A DNA stretch of 64,000 nt from Eudorina sp. 2006-703-Eu-15. Lineage: Eukaryota > Chlorophyta > Chlorophyceae > Chlamydomonadales > Volvocaceae. Within the stretch, counting starts at the first letter, position 1. The number at the start of each line of letters is the position of its first letter. The notes beneath the pieces were generated by a model. The model saw nothing but the letters and a program-made list of their open reading frames with translations, did no database searches and was not told the origin of the DNA. The position numbers and the translations under genes are program-made. The stretch covers positions 1,116,001-1,180,000 of the forward strand of contig BDSI01000016.1 in NCBI GenBank assembly GCA_003117195.1, written 5' to 3'. Below are positions 11,872-24,757 of the stretch, piece by piece.

Positions 11872-14289
11872 CGTGTGCGTGTGTGTGTATCGTTTTACAT
11901 ATCTGACTCTGACCCTCGAATGTTAGGTTGCCTGTCAGTTGCAAGAATAAAACGATGCAGGAGACCGAAAATGCCCGAAAAACGAAAGTCCTGACGCACC
12001 TGTCTGGCTGGGTGCATCTAGATCCGCGCGTCCATCTGAATGTCGCCTCCTCCCGCTTTCGCGCCCCTTCCCCGCGTCCCCCGCAGCTGAGCTGGGGACG
12101 GCCATTCGCGGATCTGGACGACGACAACGTCCGGTACGGCGTTTCAACAGTCATGTCCGTACCCTGGCAAGCCAAGCAGCCCGCCAGTTCCGTCACCGTC
12201 ACCCTCCCCGGCATGCCCACGAACTCCAAGGTCTACATCTCCGCACGGATGAATGCACCGCCGTACGACCTGCCCTTCGTCAAAGCCGACGACGGCAAGC
12301 CGTTCGTGCTCATACACACTTACGCCGGCACGCCGACGTCGTCGTACGTTCGTACGATTCACGTGGGTGAGCTGGAGCCCTCGGAGCGCTGGAGGGACGC
12401 GGCGAGCGGCCTGGTGGTGGTCTTCCGGAGCTCGAACGTGTCGGGGGCGACGGTGTCGCTGTGTCGGGCAAAGGGCGTCAAGGAGGGGGTGTGCGGGGAC
12501 GGATTGGACGACGACTGCGACGGCCTGCCCGACAACCTCGACCCGGACTGTCAGGGGCTGGTCGCGGTGGGGAACAGCGAACTCCCGCTGGGTGACGCCG
12601 GCGCCGGCGGCAGCAGCGGCGGAGGCGGCGGCGGAGGAGGCGGCGGCGCGCAGAGTGTCGTGCGGCCACCCAGCCGTACCGTCGCGCCGGTGATTCGGTC
12701 CCCACCGCCGTCGCCGTCGCCGCCGCCGCCGCCGCCGCTGACGCCGCCACTGGCGCCGCCGCCGAAGCGGCGGCGGCCAAACCCGCCGTCCCCGGATCCG
12801 CCCAGACGGCCGCCGCCGCCGTTCAGATCTCCACCTCCGCCACCCCCGAGGTCGCCGCCCCCGCCGCCGCCCCCGCCGCCGTCGCCACCGCCGCCACCGC
12901 CGCCGTCGCCGCCGCCACCGCCGCCGCCACCGCCGTCGCCGCGGCCCCCGGCACCGGGACCTCCGCCGCCGCCGCCGCCATCACCTCGGCCTCCGCCGCC
13001 ACCACCCAGACCGCCGCCGCCGCCACCGCCACCGCTACCTGTCAGCTCGCCGCCGCCTCCGCCGCCGCCACCACCACCACCGCCGCCGCCGCCGCCCAGT
13101 CCGCCGCCGCCGCCGCCGCCCAGCCACCGCCGCCGCCGCCGCCCAGCCCGCCGCCGCCGCCGCCGCCCAGCCCACTGCCGCCGCCGCCGCCCAGCCCACC
13201 GCCGCCGCCGCCGCCCAGCCCACCGCCGCCGCCGCCGCCCAGTCCGCCGCCGCCGCCGCCGCCCAGCCCACCGCCGCCGCCGCCGCCCAGCCCGCCGCCG
13301 CCGCCGCCGCCCAGCCCGCCGCCGCCGCCGCCGCCCAGCCCGCCGCCGCCGCCGCCGCCCAGCCCACCGCCGCCGCCGCCGCCTAGCCCGCCGCCGCCGC
13401 CGCCGCCCAGCCCACCGCCGCCGCCGCCGCCTAGCCCGCCGCCGCCGCCGCCGCCCAGCCCACCGCCGCCGCCGCCGCCTAGCCCGCCGCCGCCGCCGCC
13501 GCCCAGCCCGCCGCCGCCGCCGCCGCCCAGCCCATCGCCGCCGCCGCCGCCTAGCCCGCCGCCGCCGCCGCCGCCCAGCCCGCCGCCGCCGCCACGGCCA
13601 CCTGGACCGGCGCCGCCGCCGCCTCCGAGCCCCCGCCTAGCCCGCCGCCGCCGCCTCCCAGCCCGCCGCCGCCGACGCCGCCCAGCCTGCCGCCGCCGCC
13701 GCCCAGCCCGCCGCCGCCGCCGCCGCCCAGCCCGCCGCCGCCGCCGCCGCCCAGCCCGCCACCGCCGCCGCCGCCCAGCCCGCCGCCGCCGCCGCCCAGC
13801 CCGCCGCCGCCGCCGCCGCCCGGCCCGCCGCCATGTCCGCCGCCGCCCAGCCCACCGCCACCGCCACCGCCCAGTCCGCCACCGCCGCCGCCGCCCAGCC
13901 CGCCGCCAAGTCCGCCGCCGCCAAGTCCGCCGCCTCCCAGTCCGGCACCATCTCGGCCGCCTAGCCCCCCGCCCAGCCCGTCGCCGCCGACACCGTCGCA
14001 AGGCACCACGGTCCAGGCGAACTCCATCCGCCCGCCGCCGCCGCCGCCGCCAGCGCGGCCGCCTCGGCGGCCTCGGCGAAGGCAGAGCAACAACAACGAT
14101 AACACCAACGATGACAATGACAGCGGCAATGCGCCCATCGACCTGCCGATGTCACCCCCTCGTGTTCCCCAGCAGCCGCGCTCTCCGAAAGCTCCAGGGA
14201 GACCGAAAGGACCCCGCCGGCCGCCCAAGCCACCCTCAAAGCAAATCACATGGGACGATTGGGACATCAACATGGGGTTGGGGCGATGA
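8406..14289 (+). CDS. Gametolysin-like (peptidase family M11) secreted zinc protease with Pro-rich tail
   Basis: Four exons fit: 8406 or 8439 to 8966, 9235-9556, 10736-11007 and 12087-14289, with phases 0, 1 and 0 at the junctions. From the ATG at 8439 the protein starts STWLLISVCWAGWVLG, a likely signal peptide. Exon 2 carries GYYSQCSYGQ, typical of M11 proteases. Exon 3 carries HEAGHNLGMAHA (codons 10864-10896 plus one), the HExxHxxGxxH zinc site. Exon 4 holds the LSWGRPFADLDDDN segment and a Cys/Asp-rich CGDGLDDDCDG stretch, then a long SPPPPPP tail like those of hydroxyproline-rich cell-wall proteins. The family degrades extracellular-matrix glycoproteins. About 1,108 residues would be encoded, but the tail changes frame twice by loss of one C (near 13124 and 13631). 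The last frame ends TGA 14287-14289. An in-frame 105-nt piece (8508-8612) of exon 1 may be an intron with a weak donor. Confidence 0.88.
10179..10406. repeat. 12-bp minisatellite, 19 units, in protease intron 2
   Basis: Nineteen head-to-tail units of TGGATCCCAGCG and close variants lie inside the 1,179-bp intron 9557-10735. Most units carry a GGATCC site. Because the unit is divisible by three and lacks stops, it creates long spurious open frames on both strands; I do not regard these as genes. Confidence 0.93.
11008..12086 (+). repeat. Protease intron 3 filled with simple repeats
   Basis: This intron starts GTGAGTGG after the exon ending in Trp-Gln and ends CCGCAG. It contains a GGGAGGGA-rich tract (11020-11140), a GCA trinucleotide array (about 11221-11312), a TCATC pentanucleotide array (about 11475-11583) and a GT tract (about 11820-11888). 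Confidence 0.85.
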
Positions 14290-14422
14290 AAAACCCATGG
14301 GCGACACGGTCGATTCGTAAAATGGATCCGGATCCAGGGTTGATCCAGGGAATGGATCCGGAGATCCTGGGTTGGATCCGGATCCGGGAATGGATCGGGG
14401 TTTGGATGGGTCCTGACTGAAG

Positions 14423-16611
14423 GCGGACTTGCTGGCCGCCTGGCGCACACACTACGACATGCCGTACCACCATGCCGTACCGTGGACGAGCGACGCGGCG
14501 GGGCAGCTCTCCGAGCGAGCGGTCCCGTGGATCCGTGGTTCGCGGCTGGCGTGGCGCGCGCTTCCGGGCCTACCTCTGCCCGGTGCGGCTGCTGCTGCTA
14601 CTGCGGGTGCTGCGGTTGCTACGGCTGCTACGGCTGCCGCTGTCATACTGCGGCTGTGGCTGCTGCTGCGGCTGCTGCTGCTGCTGCGGCGGCGGCGGCT
14701 GTTTGGCTGTGGCTGTTATGCCGTGGCTGTTTGGCTGCGGCTGCGGCTGTTTGACTGTGGGCCAGAGCCCTCGGCGCACGGACTGCTCACCCGGCCAGCG
14801 CTGACGGAAGTGGCGGTCGCACTGGAGTGGCTGAAACCGCGTCCCCGGACTGACTGCACGGGTCTGTCTGCCTCAGGTGGGCAACTCCGTCGGCCTTCTT
14901 GCTCCAAGGTTGTGGAAGGATGGCTCTAGATGCCTGCGTGGGTGTTGTTGAGTGGGTGGATGGGTGGATGGGTGGGTGGGTGGATGGGTGGATGGGTGGA
15001 TAGGTAGGCCCACTGTGGGTGTTGAGGTGTCGTGGCCAGCCGGCGCCACACCCACACCTACACCCGCACCCACACCCACACCCACACCGACACCGGACGG
15101 CTCCAGGGAGGAAAACCAGGGGGGTGGAGCTCCACCCCTGGACCTCACTGCGCTGCCTTCTCTGACACCAAGCGTTGTTGTTCTGACCGCACTTGGCCGA
15201 TCGGGGTACTTGGGAACGCACACGGCTGCCGAGGGTGACGGCGCGGCCCCCTCCTTCCCGCCGTTTCTCGCCGACGACGAGGAGAGCATATCATATGGGG
15301 CGGTTGGGCCATCGAGCCCCGCAGCTGTCAGGCGAAAGGTGGGCGCATGGGCCTTTTTCATCGGGTTGGGGCGGTCCAAACCGGGCATGGTGGCTCAGGG
15401 CAAGCAAGCATGCATGGCCGTCGTGGTCGCGTGCGAGGTCGCTTTCCTCGCCAGTCCAGGGTGTCGTACGTGTCGTACGGTTTGGCACGACACGACACTC
15501 TACCCACACGCGTGCGCGCACCGGCACTGCACCTCTAGGGTTTCAGTACTTCACGGAGGCCTCAGTCGCGGTTTGCGGGGATGTCGAAACTTACGCGTGC
15601 AGCGGGTGAGGCGTCGATCCGTCGCCCCCGCCTTTGCGTGTACGACGCAAGCGTGTACGACACATACGTACGCACCAGTCGTGCCTGCCGGTCGTGTCTC
15701 TGCGCGCTCTCGCGCTCGCGTGTGTCTTATTTGTTTTTCATTGTGGAGGCGCGGCGGCGTGGTGCACGTGGTGCACGTGGAGGCGTCCGCACCTGGCCCA
15801 CCCACCCACCCACCCACCCACACCCCGCGGCGGGTTCCTCCTCGGGGAGTGGGCTGTAGCAGCATGTGATGGTGAACACTGATGTAGCAGGATGCGGGCG
15901 GTCCAAAGAGGGAGAGGTGTACGGCATTTGAGGTGCGGCTGCCCCCCAGCAGCAGCAAGCGGTGCCGTCAGCACCACACCCCCCCCGCGCACCGACACGT
16001 CTTGTCGGTCCCTCCCGCCAATGTGCGGTCTCCGTCGCCGTGCGGGACGGGGGGCCCAGCGGGTTACGGGTTGTGGGTCGCTGGTTGCTGTCGCCCCCAG
16101 GGTGCGGTCCAGCCTCTCATGTGGTTTGGTTTGCGCCCTCTGTATGTACGTACGGCAGTGTATGTACGGCAGTGTATGTATGTGTGTGTGTAGTTCGTCG
16201 TTGTGTTTTGGGTCGTCCGGTTGTGCGGTGCATTTGTGGACGTGTGTGGTCGGGCGCTGTCCGTCATCTCTCTCCGTAGCTCGAGCTGCTGCCCCACGAC
16301 CCCCTTATACCACCCAGCCACGAAACCCCCTCAGCAGGTGACGACGCCGGGCCTCAGCGGTGCAGCAGCGGTGCAGCAGCGGTGCAGCAGCGGTGCAGCA
16401 GCGGTGCAGCAGCGGTGCAGCAGCGGTGCAGCAGCGGTGCAGCAGCGGTGCAGCAGCGGTGCAGCGGGGCATGGGGTAGGCCAGGGGCGGGGGTTACGGC
16501 AAGTGCACGGACGGGATGACGATCTACGCCGCCCCTGGAGTTGGGGCTGCAGCGAGCAATGCCTTCATTTATAATCGCAACCATCACAACCGTCGACAGG
16601 TCGGTTTGTAA
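14423..16611 (+). CDS. Coding-like segments of an unrecognised gene (model incomplete)
   Basis: Several pieces read like exons but do not join in consistent phase, so this is a candidate region only. Segment 14423-14876 follows a CTGAAG acceptor, opens DLLAAWRTHYDMPYHHAVPW, runs through an Ala/Leu-rich stretch and ends before GTGGGC. Segment about 15015-15338 has a Thr-Pro run followed by an acidic stretch (FLADDEESISYG) and a GTGGGC donor. A 58-nt piece at 16279-16336 sits between a TAG acceptor and a GTGACG donor. A last piece at about 16485-16611 reads GYGKCTDGMTIYAAPG and ends TAA, overlapping a TGTAA signal. No family was recognised. It could be a second cell-wall or secreted protein gene, or partly chance. 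Confidence 0.28.
16359..16463. repeat. 11-bp tandem repeat, about 9-10 units
   Basis: Units of GGTGCAGCAGC repeat without interruption. Being 11 bp long, the array cycles through all three frames and encodes an 11-residue Ala/Gln/Cys/Ser repeat if read, which argues for an intronic location. Confidence 0.92.
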
Positions 16612-19448
16612 AACATTGTTAGTTTTTTGGGTTGTGGTCTCCGAGGTCCACGCACATTGCAGGGTGTGTGGTGGTTCATGCCGTTGGAGCGGTTATTGCA
16701 GCACTTGCCGGTTGATGATGGTTCTACAGGTGGGGCCTTATGCATCTCGCGTGCGCGCGCGGAGTTTTTGTTTGGAACGTTCTCGCAGTGGTTGTGGCGC
16801 TCCCGATGCGGGGGGGTGGTTTCGGAGGAAGAAGTAGGCGGGCCGCCGTACAGGTGTCTAGGCGCCTACGTGCGGTGCTAGTGACCAGATCTTAGACATG
16901 AGCTATCCTAACCAGCGAATCGCTGACTCGACCTTGGCGCTCGATGTTGAACCAAGCGGGCGCACCACCGCGGCGGCGGCGGCGAGCGAAGCTGGTTTGG
17001 GTGGGAGTGATAGTGGGCCTGTCAGTGTCGTACTGATGCCGTACAGGCATTAGGTCGCGAGGCGAGGGAGAAACGCAACACGATATGACTTAAAACGAGT
17101 GCGCCGCCCGTGGCTGGCCAGGATGTCTGGCCGCCTTGGCTGGCTGGCTTATTGGACACGGACTGACGAGCGAGGCTTGCAGCGTTTCTCACAGCCCTTC
17201 GGGAGATGCATGGGTGCGTGTGTGCGTGCGTGTGCGGGAGAGGTTGGTGCGTGGTGGATGTAGGGCATTCACAGGCTTCCGTACAACGAGCGGTGAGGGA
17301 TATCGAGCTAGGGGCACTCGCCCCACACGACGCAGGGCCGGCCGCCTGCCATTCATGTCCGGTCGAAACAACCGAGATGCGGTCTGGGGACCCACCGACT
17401 TGACTGATCGACCGACCCGTGGGGCTTTTGGGGGCAAGCATGCCGGTTCACGGGTGTCCAATGGAGCCGCGCCATCCACCCACCCACATGTCCGTACATC
17501 CTTAAGTACGGAGTACGGAGATCTCTGCTGGCGTTACTGGGCTGTTGCGGTTGACACGCTGCACGTGACATGCCGGGCCGGATAAATGGATCAAAACACG
17601 GGTGCGTGGAAACGACGAGTGGGCTACCACCACCGGGCGACCGGGACCCTGACCGGCGGCCAGATGGGCGCGGGCCTGTGCGGAGGGGCGCCTGTGCGCG
17701 GGTCGCGGGCGCCGGGGCTAACGGGGAGGGCTCGCTTGCTGGAGTGCGGGCCGTGACACGAGCATTTCTCGATGGTCGCGGCGGTGATCTGCACGGGTAT
17801 GCCTCCGCTGAGGCCCGACGGGTAAATCCCCTTCTTACTCGGACGTAAAACACGCGAGTGAGTGTATCGTGTCGGGGGCACGGGCGCGGCTCCGATCTGA
17901 TCCGCCCCAACCCGACCCGACCTGACGCTGCCTCTTTCATTTTTGTGGGCCGGGATGTCCTGCGCCGCCTGGCGTGACTTGCGACCAGCCATTCCAGCGG
18001 GCGGTAGGAGGAGGATGCGCGTGAGCGGTTGGGGTACCAACATGCAGTGGGGCGATGCGATGCGATGCGCTGGTCATTGTGTACACGGGAGGGGACGGGA
18101 GGGGTGGATGCGGGGCGGGGGCCGGGCGCATAATGCGACTGTCGCCATCACCCCAGCGCGCCAGTCCCAGTCCCCGGGCAAACACATGTCCATTACAGGA
18201 TGCACGCAGCCGTGGGTCAGGCGATAGAGCGTGAGCGTACCTGCGCTGCACTGTACGGCGGACCCGTACACGTTGGGAGGCTTGCAGGTCAATAAACCCA
18301 GAGCGTTTAGGAGGAACGGAAGCAAGTGAGGGATAGCGCGGGCCAGTCAGTTGGACAACTTCGATGCTGTGAGGGTGCCGAGACGAGGTGTACTGGGTGT
18401 ACACCCTGTGTGGCGGATGGATATCAGGTGCCCTCGTGCGGCGCGCATGCGGCGTGCATGTGGTGGCGGAGGATGGCTTCGGTGGGACTGTAGCGCTCGT
18501 AGGACGCAAGGTCCATGGGCGTGGTTTTTAGATGGTTTTGGTGGATGGTAGTGTAAACGTATGGTCGGCGAGGCGTGTGCGGTAGGTGTGCTGTGCCGCG
18601 AATGCGGGCGGGGATGCAAAGACGAGGGATATACGTGTACGGCTTTGCGATTGGATATGTGTGTGTAATGAAGATCATTGAAGACCGTTCATATGTCATG
18701 GCTAACCAGGCATCGTCGTACAAGCGGTGCCGTAGAAGCTCGTACTGGCTTTTGCCCAGTGGGACGTTTGCGGACTGCCGGCGATTTTGTGATTAGGCCG
18801 CTGGACGACCGGGGGGAATGTGCACGGGTGCCTTAGTCGCTTGGCGTTGGTTGTTTCCTGGTTGCGTGGGGCAGTCTGCAACAGATGTAGTAAAGTAGGT
18901 TGATGTTGAATAGTAGAAGTCTAAATCGTCTGTCCGTCAGACGGCGCCGTTTGTTGGAACACGATGCCAGCGGGCAGCCCCGCGAAGCAGCAGGAGTTGC
19001 TTGCAAGGAGTCGGTTATAGCTTCTTCATTCATGGAACTGTCGTCTTCCCTTTTTCAAATGATCGATTCAAGATACACTACGCGCTCGGGCACTGCCACT
19101 CTGGGAACGCGAGCCCGAATGCAGCCGTACGGCGCGTGCGCCGTTGGGACCGACCCATGGGCCCAACGCCACGCCTTATAGCTTGCCGTGATGTCTCGAT
19201 CGTGTGCTGACAGGTGACGTGGCGCGCAGACAGTAGGGGTGCCTCATGTTCGTAAGGGTTCGCCGTATTTTTTTCTGCGAGCAGCATTCCGGGGTTACCA
19301 GGGCCAACACTACCTAGAAGATGGCCGCCCCTGCAACGTGTAATGCGCGGCTCAGAGTCCCTGACTTCGCCCCCCGCCGTCCAGACACATCTTGAGTAAG
19401 GCACACGGAGTTGTGCAACCATTTGACAAACACGGATTCGCACCCCCA

Positions 19449-19515
19449 GACAGACAGACAGACAGGCAGACGGACGGACAGACAGGCACACAGACAGACA
19501 GGCAGACAGATGGAC
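19449..19515. repeat. CAGA tetranucleotide array
   Basis: An imperfect run of CAGA with CAGG and CGGA variants spans about 67 bases. Confidence 0.9.
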
Positions 19516-22500
19516 AGGCGAGAGCGTCCTGGGCGTGCCGACCCGCACACAGCAGCAGCAGTCATGCATGCACGCGGCATAGCCACTGTTACGCAGCCCC
19601 AACACTACCAGGGTACCGGGGCCAAACGTGGGGCGCACTACAGCATTGTGAAGGTACGGTAAGGTCCTGCGTGTTGGAAGGGGGAGTGGGGCTGTGGGAT
19701 TGGAGCGGGAGGACGGAGGAGGCCGCTCATTCGGGCGCCCGGCATTGCGTCGCGGTATGTAGCCCGTACAAGCCTGCAGCTGCAACTGCAGCAGCAGCTT
19801 CCACCCCATCTTCGACATCAGCGGGCAGCCCGCGGCCTCCGGGTGCCGGTGCGTGTCCCGTCGGAGCGGGCGAGCGGCCCAGCGGGCGAGTGGGTGAGTC
19901 CTGCATGGGTCGACCCCCGGGGGAGAGAGCCAATCCTGCACACTGCGAACCGACGAACGGGCAGCAGTACATCATCCTGAGGTTCAGTGCAGAACTGTGG
20001 ATCCCGCACGCGGACATGCGTATGCCAGCGGACAAACAGGGGCGTCCATGCAACCATGCCGTCCAACATCGACTGAAAACCCACCCATCAACAGCACACA
20101 CGCCGCCCTGATATTTCCGCCCCGCCCGTTCCACTCCGTACTGAATGAACACGTTACAGCAGAGGACCCCAAAAAGGGATCAACAGGGTGTATCCGTACT
20201 GCAGGCTGGGTCGGCGGTTGGGTTCCAAACAGGGCGGGTCACGGCGGTTCGGCTCGATGCAAGCGGCGTATGGTGCAGCGAGTAGCATCCGCGGTCCACT
20301 GCAACTACCGTGTGCCCCGCCACGTAACCAGTTTGCATTTTCGGAGCGTGTCGGGCGACCCACGGGTCGCCCCCCGGACCCACGGGTCTATAGCTCATGG
20401 ACGCGCGCGCGGGACCTCCCATTCAGGTACCCCGCGCCGTCTTGGGTGCGTCGGGCCCTATGCCACCACTGGGAGCCTGAGTCATGCGATACCCCACCAA
20501 GGGTGCCGTACTCGATTGTCCTTGCCTCCACTAGACAGAGCACTTGGTGGCTCAACCGGGACACCGCAGCGACGCGCCCGGGACGGGACTTACTTCCACC
20601 CGCGGCTGTGGCTGCCGCGTGACGTTGCTGCCTGCCGCCGTGCAGGGGTCGTACCGTTGAAACACTGTGCCGTACACCCCATCGCCCCGGCCTCACAGCT
20701 CACACCGCCCCCCGGCAAAGCTGTCCGGAACGACAGTTCCATTCCTTCCAGTGGTACGGCCGAGGAACACCCCCGCATTCCACGATGTTGCACACGCTAG
20801 CAAGCTAGGCCTGGTTGATTCCACAGGCGACCAACTTTGCAACGGGTTAATACTCTACCTACAGACGCGCTGACCGTCGCGAACCCAGTTGCATGGCATG
20901 TTTGCGTTCCGGTCCCCCTCCGTTAAGCCAAGCCGCAAGGCCTTGGCCTTGGCGTTGAGATCTCGCTCGTCCTCGTGCCCGAGATCCGATAAGACCCATC
21001 ACAATTTTTGCAGGAGCAAGACGCCCCTATAGCGCCCTACCTGGCGTACCTGCGGATGATTGTTACGCAGCGCCGCGCGCCCCTGTATTCGACGCCGGCG
21101 TTGCCGCGTGTCTTGGTATAGCGCCGCTTTGATTCCCAGGATGAGCGCCGTCCAGGCCTGGAACCCGGCTCACAAGGCAAATCGCCACGGGGCACGGGTT
21201 GCGGTGTATCTGCGCTTGCATGGAGGTTTTTTGTGCAGCAGCGGCACAGCAAGGGGCGTACAGGCGCGCGCCGGGTTCAGTTCTGAGGACTGCAAGATGC
21301 GCAAGATGCGGCTTCCCATGCCCTGCACGTGCGCGTCCGCACGGGTTCCGCTCAGAGGCAGTGCGTGTTGGGAAAAAAACGTTGGATGGGCGGTTCGCGC
21401 CAACGCAGACACCGCAATATAAAAGTAATGGTGCTGCATAGCGACTTCCAGTCACACGCTAATGGTGGGCCCGCCTGAACCTAGCGCGTATGTGCAGCGT
21501 GCGGAACCTGTGATTGAAGCTCTCTTTTATCTCCGATCAAGGCATACGTTTAGAATGACAAACATTACGAAAAGTTTCATCTCTTGCGCCGGTTATGTCG
21601 CAGGGGTCGCGACCAAGCTGTCGAGGCGTTACGGTTTCCTCGAGGGCCAGGCACCTGCGATCTGCACTTGAGTTGTTCCAGCTCGTGCCGCGAGGTTGTA
21701 ACAATGCTGCTGAAGGGTTAACAGATTTTCAAGCCAGGTCAACGCAGATGTGCCAGTTGTGCAGTGAAACAAGTTGGAATTGTTCATTTGCGTGCCAGAC
21801 AGGAACCCGGGGTTATCATTTGGCCTTTATCATAATGCGTGCATTAAAATCTTCAATTATACAACATACCCATAAAGACGTGCCGCAGTGAGATCTCTGC
21901 AGGACAATGTAGGACCACTGACTCGCTTACCTTTGAACTCTGCAAGGTTGAATGGAACAAACGATTTATGTGCAAGTCATGCATACCGGGAGAGGGCAAG
22001 CTAAACGACTGCAATCTGGATGCGTAATGCAATTCGCCAGCTGGGCTTGGTGCTTTTAAAAAAGCGTCGGACTACCGGACTACGGAATTCCCATTAGTGT
22101 CGACTCAGGTCCAAACAAGAAGAGTAGAACGTCTTAACCGCGACACTTTCTTGTATGTTGAAACATGCCTACAGATATTGAGCTCGCCCGATTATGGTCG
22201 TTTGGCGATGACAAGCTTGCCAGTCTGGTGTCTCAACAAACGCATGCCCACGAGTCATCACAATCTGTGAAGAGCTTCAGTTCAAGTGCGGCCCGCCCGT
22301 CGCATCGTAGATGGCGTGCGAGGGCGTGCTCAACATGCAGTACAATCAAGATTATGACATTTGACTAACGAACTTCTTCCATTCTGTGTTGTCTTTGAAA
22401 GAATCTAAAAGATATATAGATTTTTAGACGACCAAAAGAGGGTGTAGGCATTTCCCAGCTAGAAACTGGGTATCTAGCAATACAGCATGACGACAACCGC

Positions 22501-24584
22501 CACATTCCTAGCGCGGCTATTATAACAATCAAAAAAATTTTAACATTTAATGTGCCACTGACTTCATTTCTGGGCTGATTGAACAAAACCGTTTTCATCT
22601 ACCTGTGAGGACTTCGCCGCATCCGTTCACTGGGACAGTTATTAAACTGCTGTAGTTCAACAGCGTGATCCAGTATTGCATGCTGGGACTGCTCCATAAT
22701 ATCAAGAACTCCCCTTGGACTGGCAGCACGCTTCTGCTGTACATGTTCCCAACCCTTCCCAACCGTTACCAAATCGGGGTCAGTCAGTCGGGAAGGCTTT
22801 GGTTCATTGTACTTGCGTTCTATCACAGGATGTTAAACAATGAATGGGAGAATTGTCGGCACCCTTGTGCGCTGTGATCCTCTGTGACGACAAATGAAAA
22901 AGCGCATTTCAGCGCGTCAGCCCAGATGCGGCCAATCTGACATGGTACCGCACCCACAGAAAATTTCCATGAACGATTTCGATGATCGCCTGCCTACGGC
23001 AACATTTATCTGCCTTGTTTTGTGGCCGGACAATCCATCCATGCTGGTAAGCGCCGAAGTGGGGCCACTTGCCCCTGCTTGCCGCAGTCCGCCGCCGCCC
23101 ATGCGTGACGCGACGGGTCCAACATGTGCAACGCAAATTGATGACGTGATGTCCACATAAATGAATGAATGAACGTTACAGCAGACCCCGAAAAACACAC
23201 CGGGCGGGTCATATCCCCACCCAGATAGCCACCTACGCAAGCAGAGACGCACAGCGGGGCAACACTACCAAAGGTATACGCACAGCAACGGGCGAGATCC
23301 CACAAGCTCAGGGACACTTCCGAATCACACCGAACGAGCGTGGGACGAAGTATGCGGCCGCACGGCCCCGGATGCGTCGGCCTCCGCAGCACGAAGCACG
23401 TTACCAGCGCGCACCACACCGCACCGCACCGCACCCCACCGCATCGCACCCCACCGCACCGCGTGCTGGCTGCGACCAGCTGCGACCAGCTGCCATACCC
23501 CTGCCGTATAACGCCACCAAAACGGCGACTCCTCTGCTCCGGCCGCATCTCCTCTTTGCCGCCCGCGCTTCCGCGTTCCAATCCGGCAGCCTGCCTTCAG
23601 TCGCCGACCGTCGCGACCCGTCCCGTGCTCTCGTCCCGTCCTGTCCCATCCGAAATGACGGCCACTGGGGCCCACCCCGGCGAACAGGAAAGATCGGGCA
23701 AATCGCCCGTTTGGCTGTCGAAGGGTTCAAGCGTCATGTCATCAAGAATTGGAACCGTCGCCTCGCCTCACCTCCTTCCTTCCTCGCCTTGCCTTGCCCC
23801 GTCATCTTCAAATGGAGGAAGGAAGCGCGCCGCTGTGAGTAACCATACCCCAAATCCCTCTTTCCTCCAACCCACATCACCACCAATGATCCCCGGCCAT
23901 GGCAGACACCGGCCGCGCACCGAGCCTATCTGCGAATATGCCGCAGGGTGGCACCCGGCGCTCGCTCCGTCCCCCGCCACCCGCGCGCAACCCTACCTAC
24001 CATGATATTCTGGCGTTAATACATCGAATTGATCAAGGAAGGAATGCCCCACACCGGCCGTGCCGCTCTCAACGGCCATTGCAACCAATCAACTAACCAA
24101 CCAACTAACGAACCAACCACTAACCAGGCGCGTTGGCCACCAGCGCTGGCAGAGGACTGCCGAGCGCGCTTCGAGTGTGCCACGATGAAGGCCTGCCCGC
24201 GCCTGCCACGGTGCAGTGAACACCCCACACGCTAAGACCCACCGGCGTTGACGTAGCAGACCCACCATCGAGCAACGTCGAAAACAGCTTTTCGGCATGC
24301 CTAAATCACGAGCTGGTCTGGCCGCGGAGGACCGCCCCAGACGGGGAAAAGGTTCGACAACATCGCAACGACACAACGATATAACGACATGTACAATACA
24401 GCAAAACTTCTAAACGATCCCGAGCGTCCCAAAAGGTAGTGACATGCCATAAATCCAGACGGCAACTTGAAGGATTGTCTGCGTACAGCTAAGATTGCCG
24501 TACTAGACGGTACGGGAAAGGCGCATCACGGCTGGCGCTCTTCCACCGTCACACCCATCGACGACGGTGACGATGACCGAATCG

Positions 24585-24622
<38 letters not shown>

Positions 24623-24757
24623 GGGAATCGCCACACACACACACACACACACACACATACGGGAATCGCCACACACACACACACACACACACACATACGG
24701 GAATCGCCACACACACACACACACATACGGGAATCGCCACACACACACACATACGGG
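24585..24757. repeat. Compound CA microsatellite with regular ATACGGGAATCGCC interruptions
   Basis: Five CA tracts of decreasing length are separated by an almost identical interruption, ATACGGGAATCGC, which recurs four times. A sixth ACATACGGGTTG lies just outside, and another copy sits at about 24841. The structure is a higher-order tandem repeat, not a simple dinucleotide run. Confidence 0.93.

Noticed and set aside
13042..14450. Minus-strand Gly-rich frames of about 300 codons
   Set aside because: They are the reverse complement of the Pro-rich protease tail.
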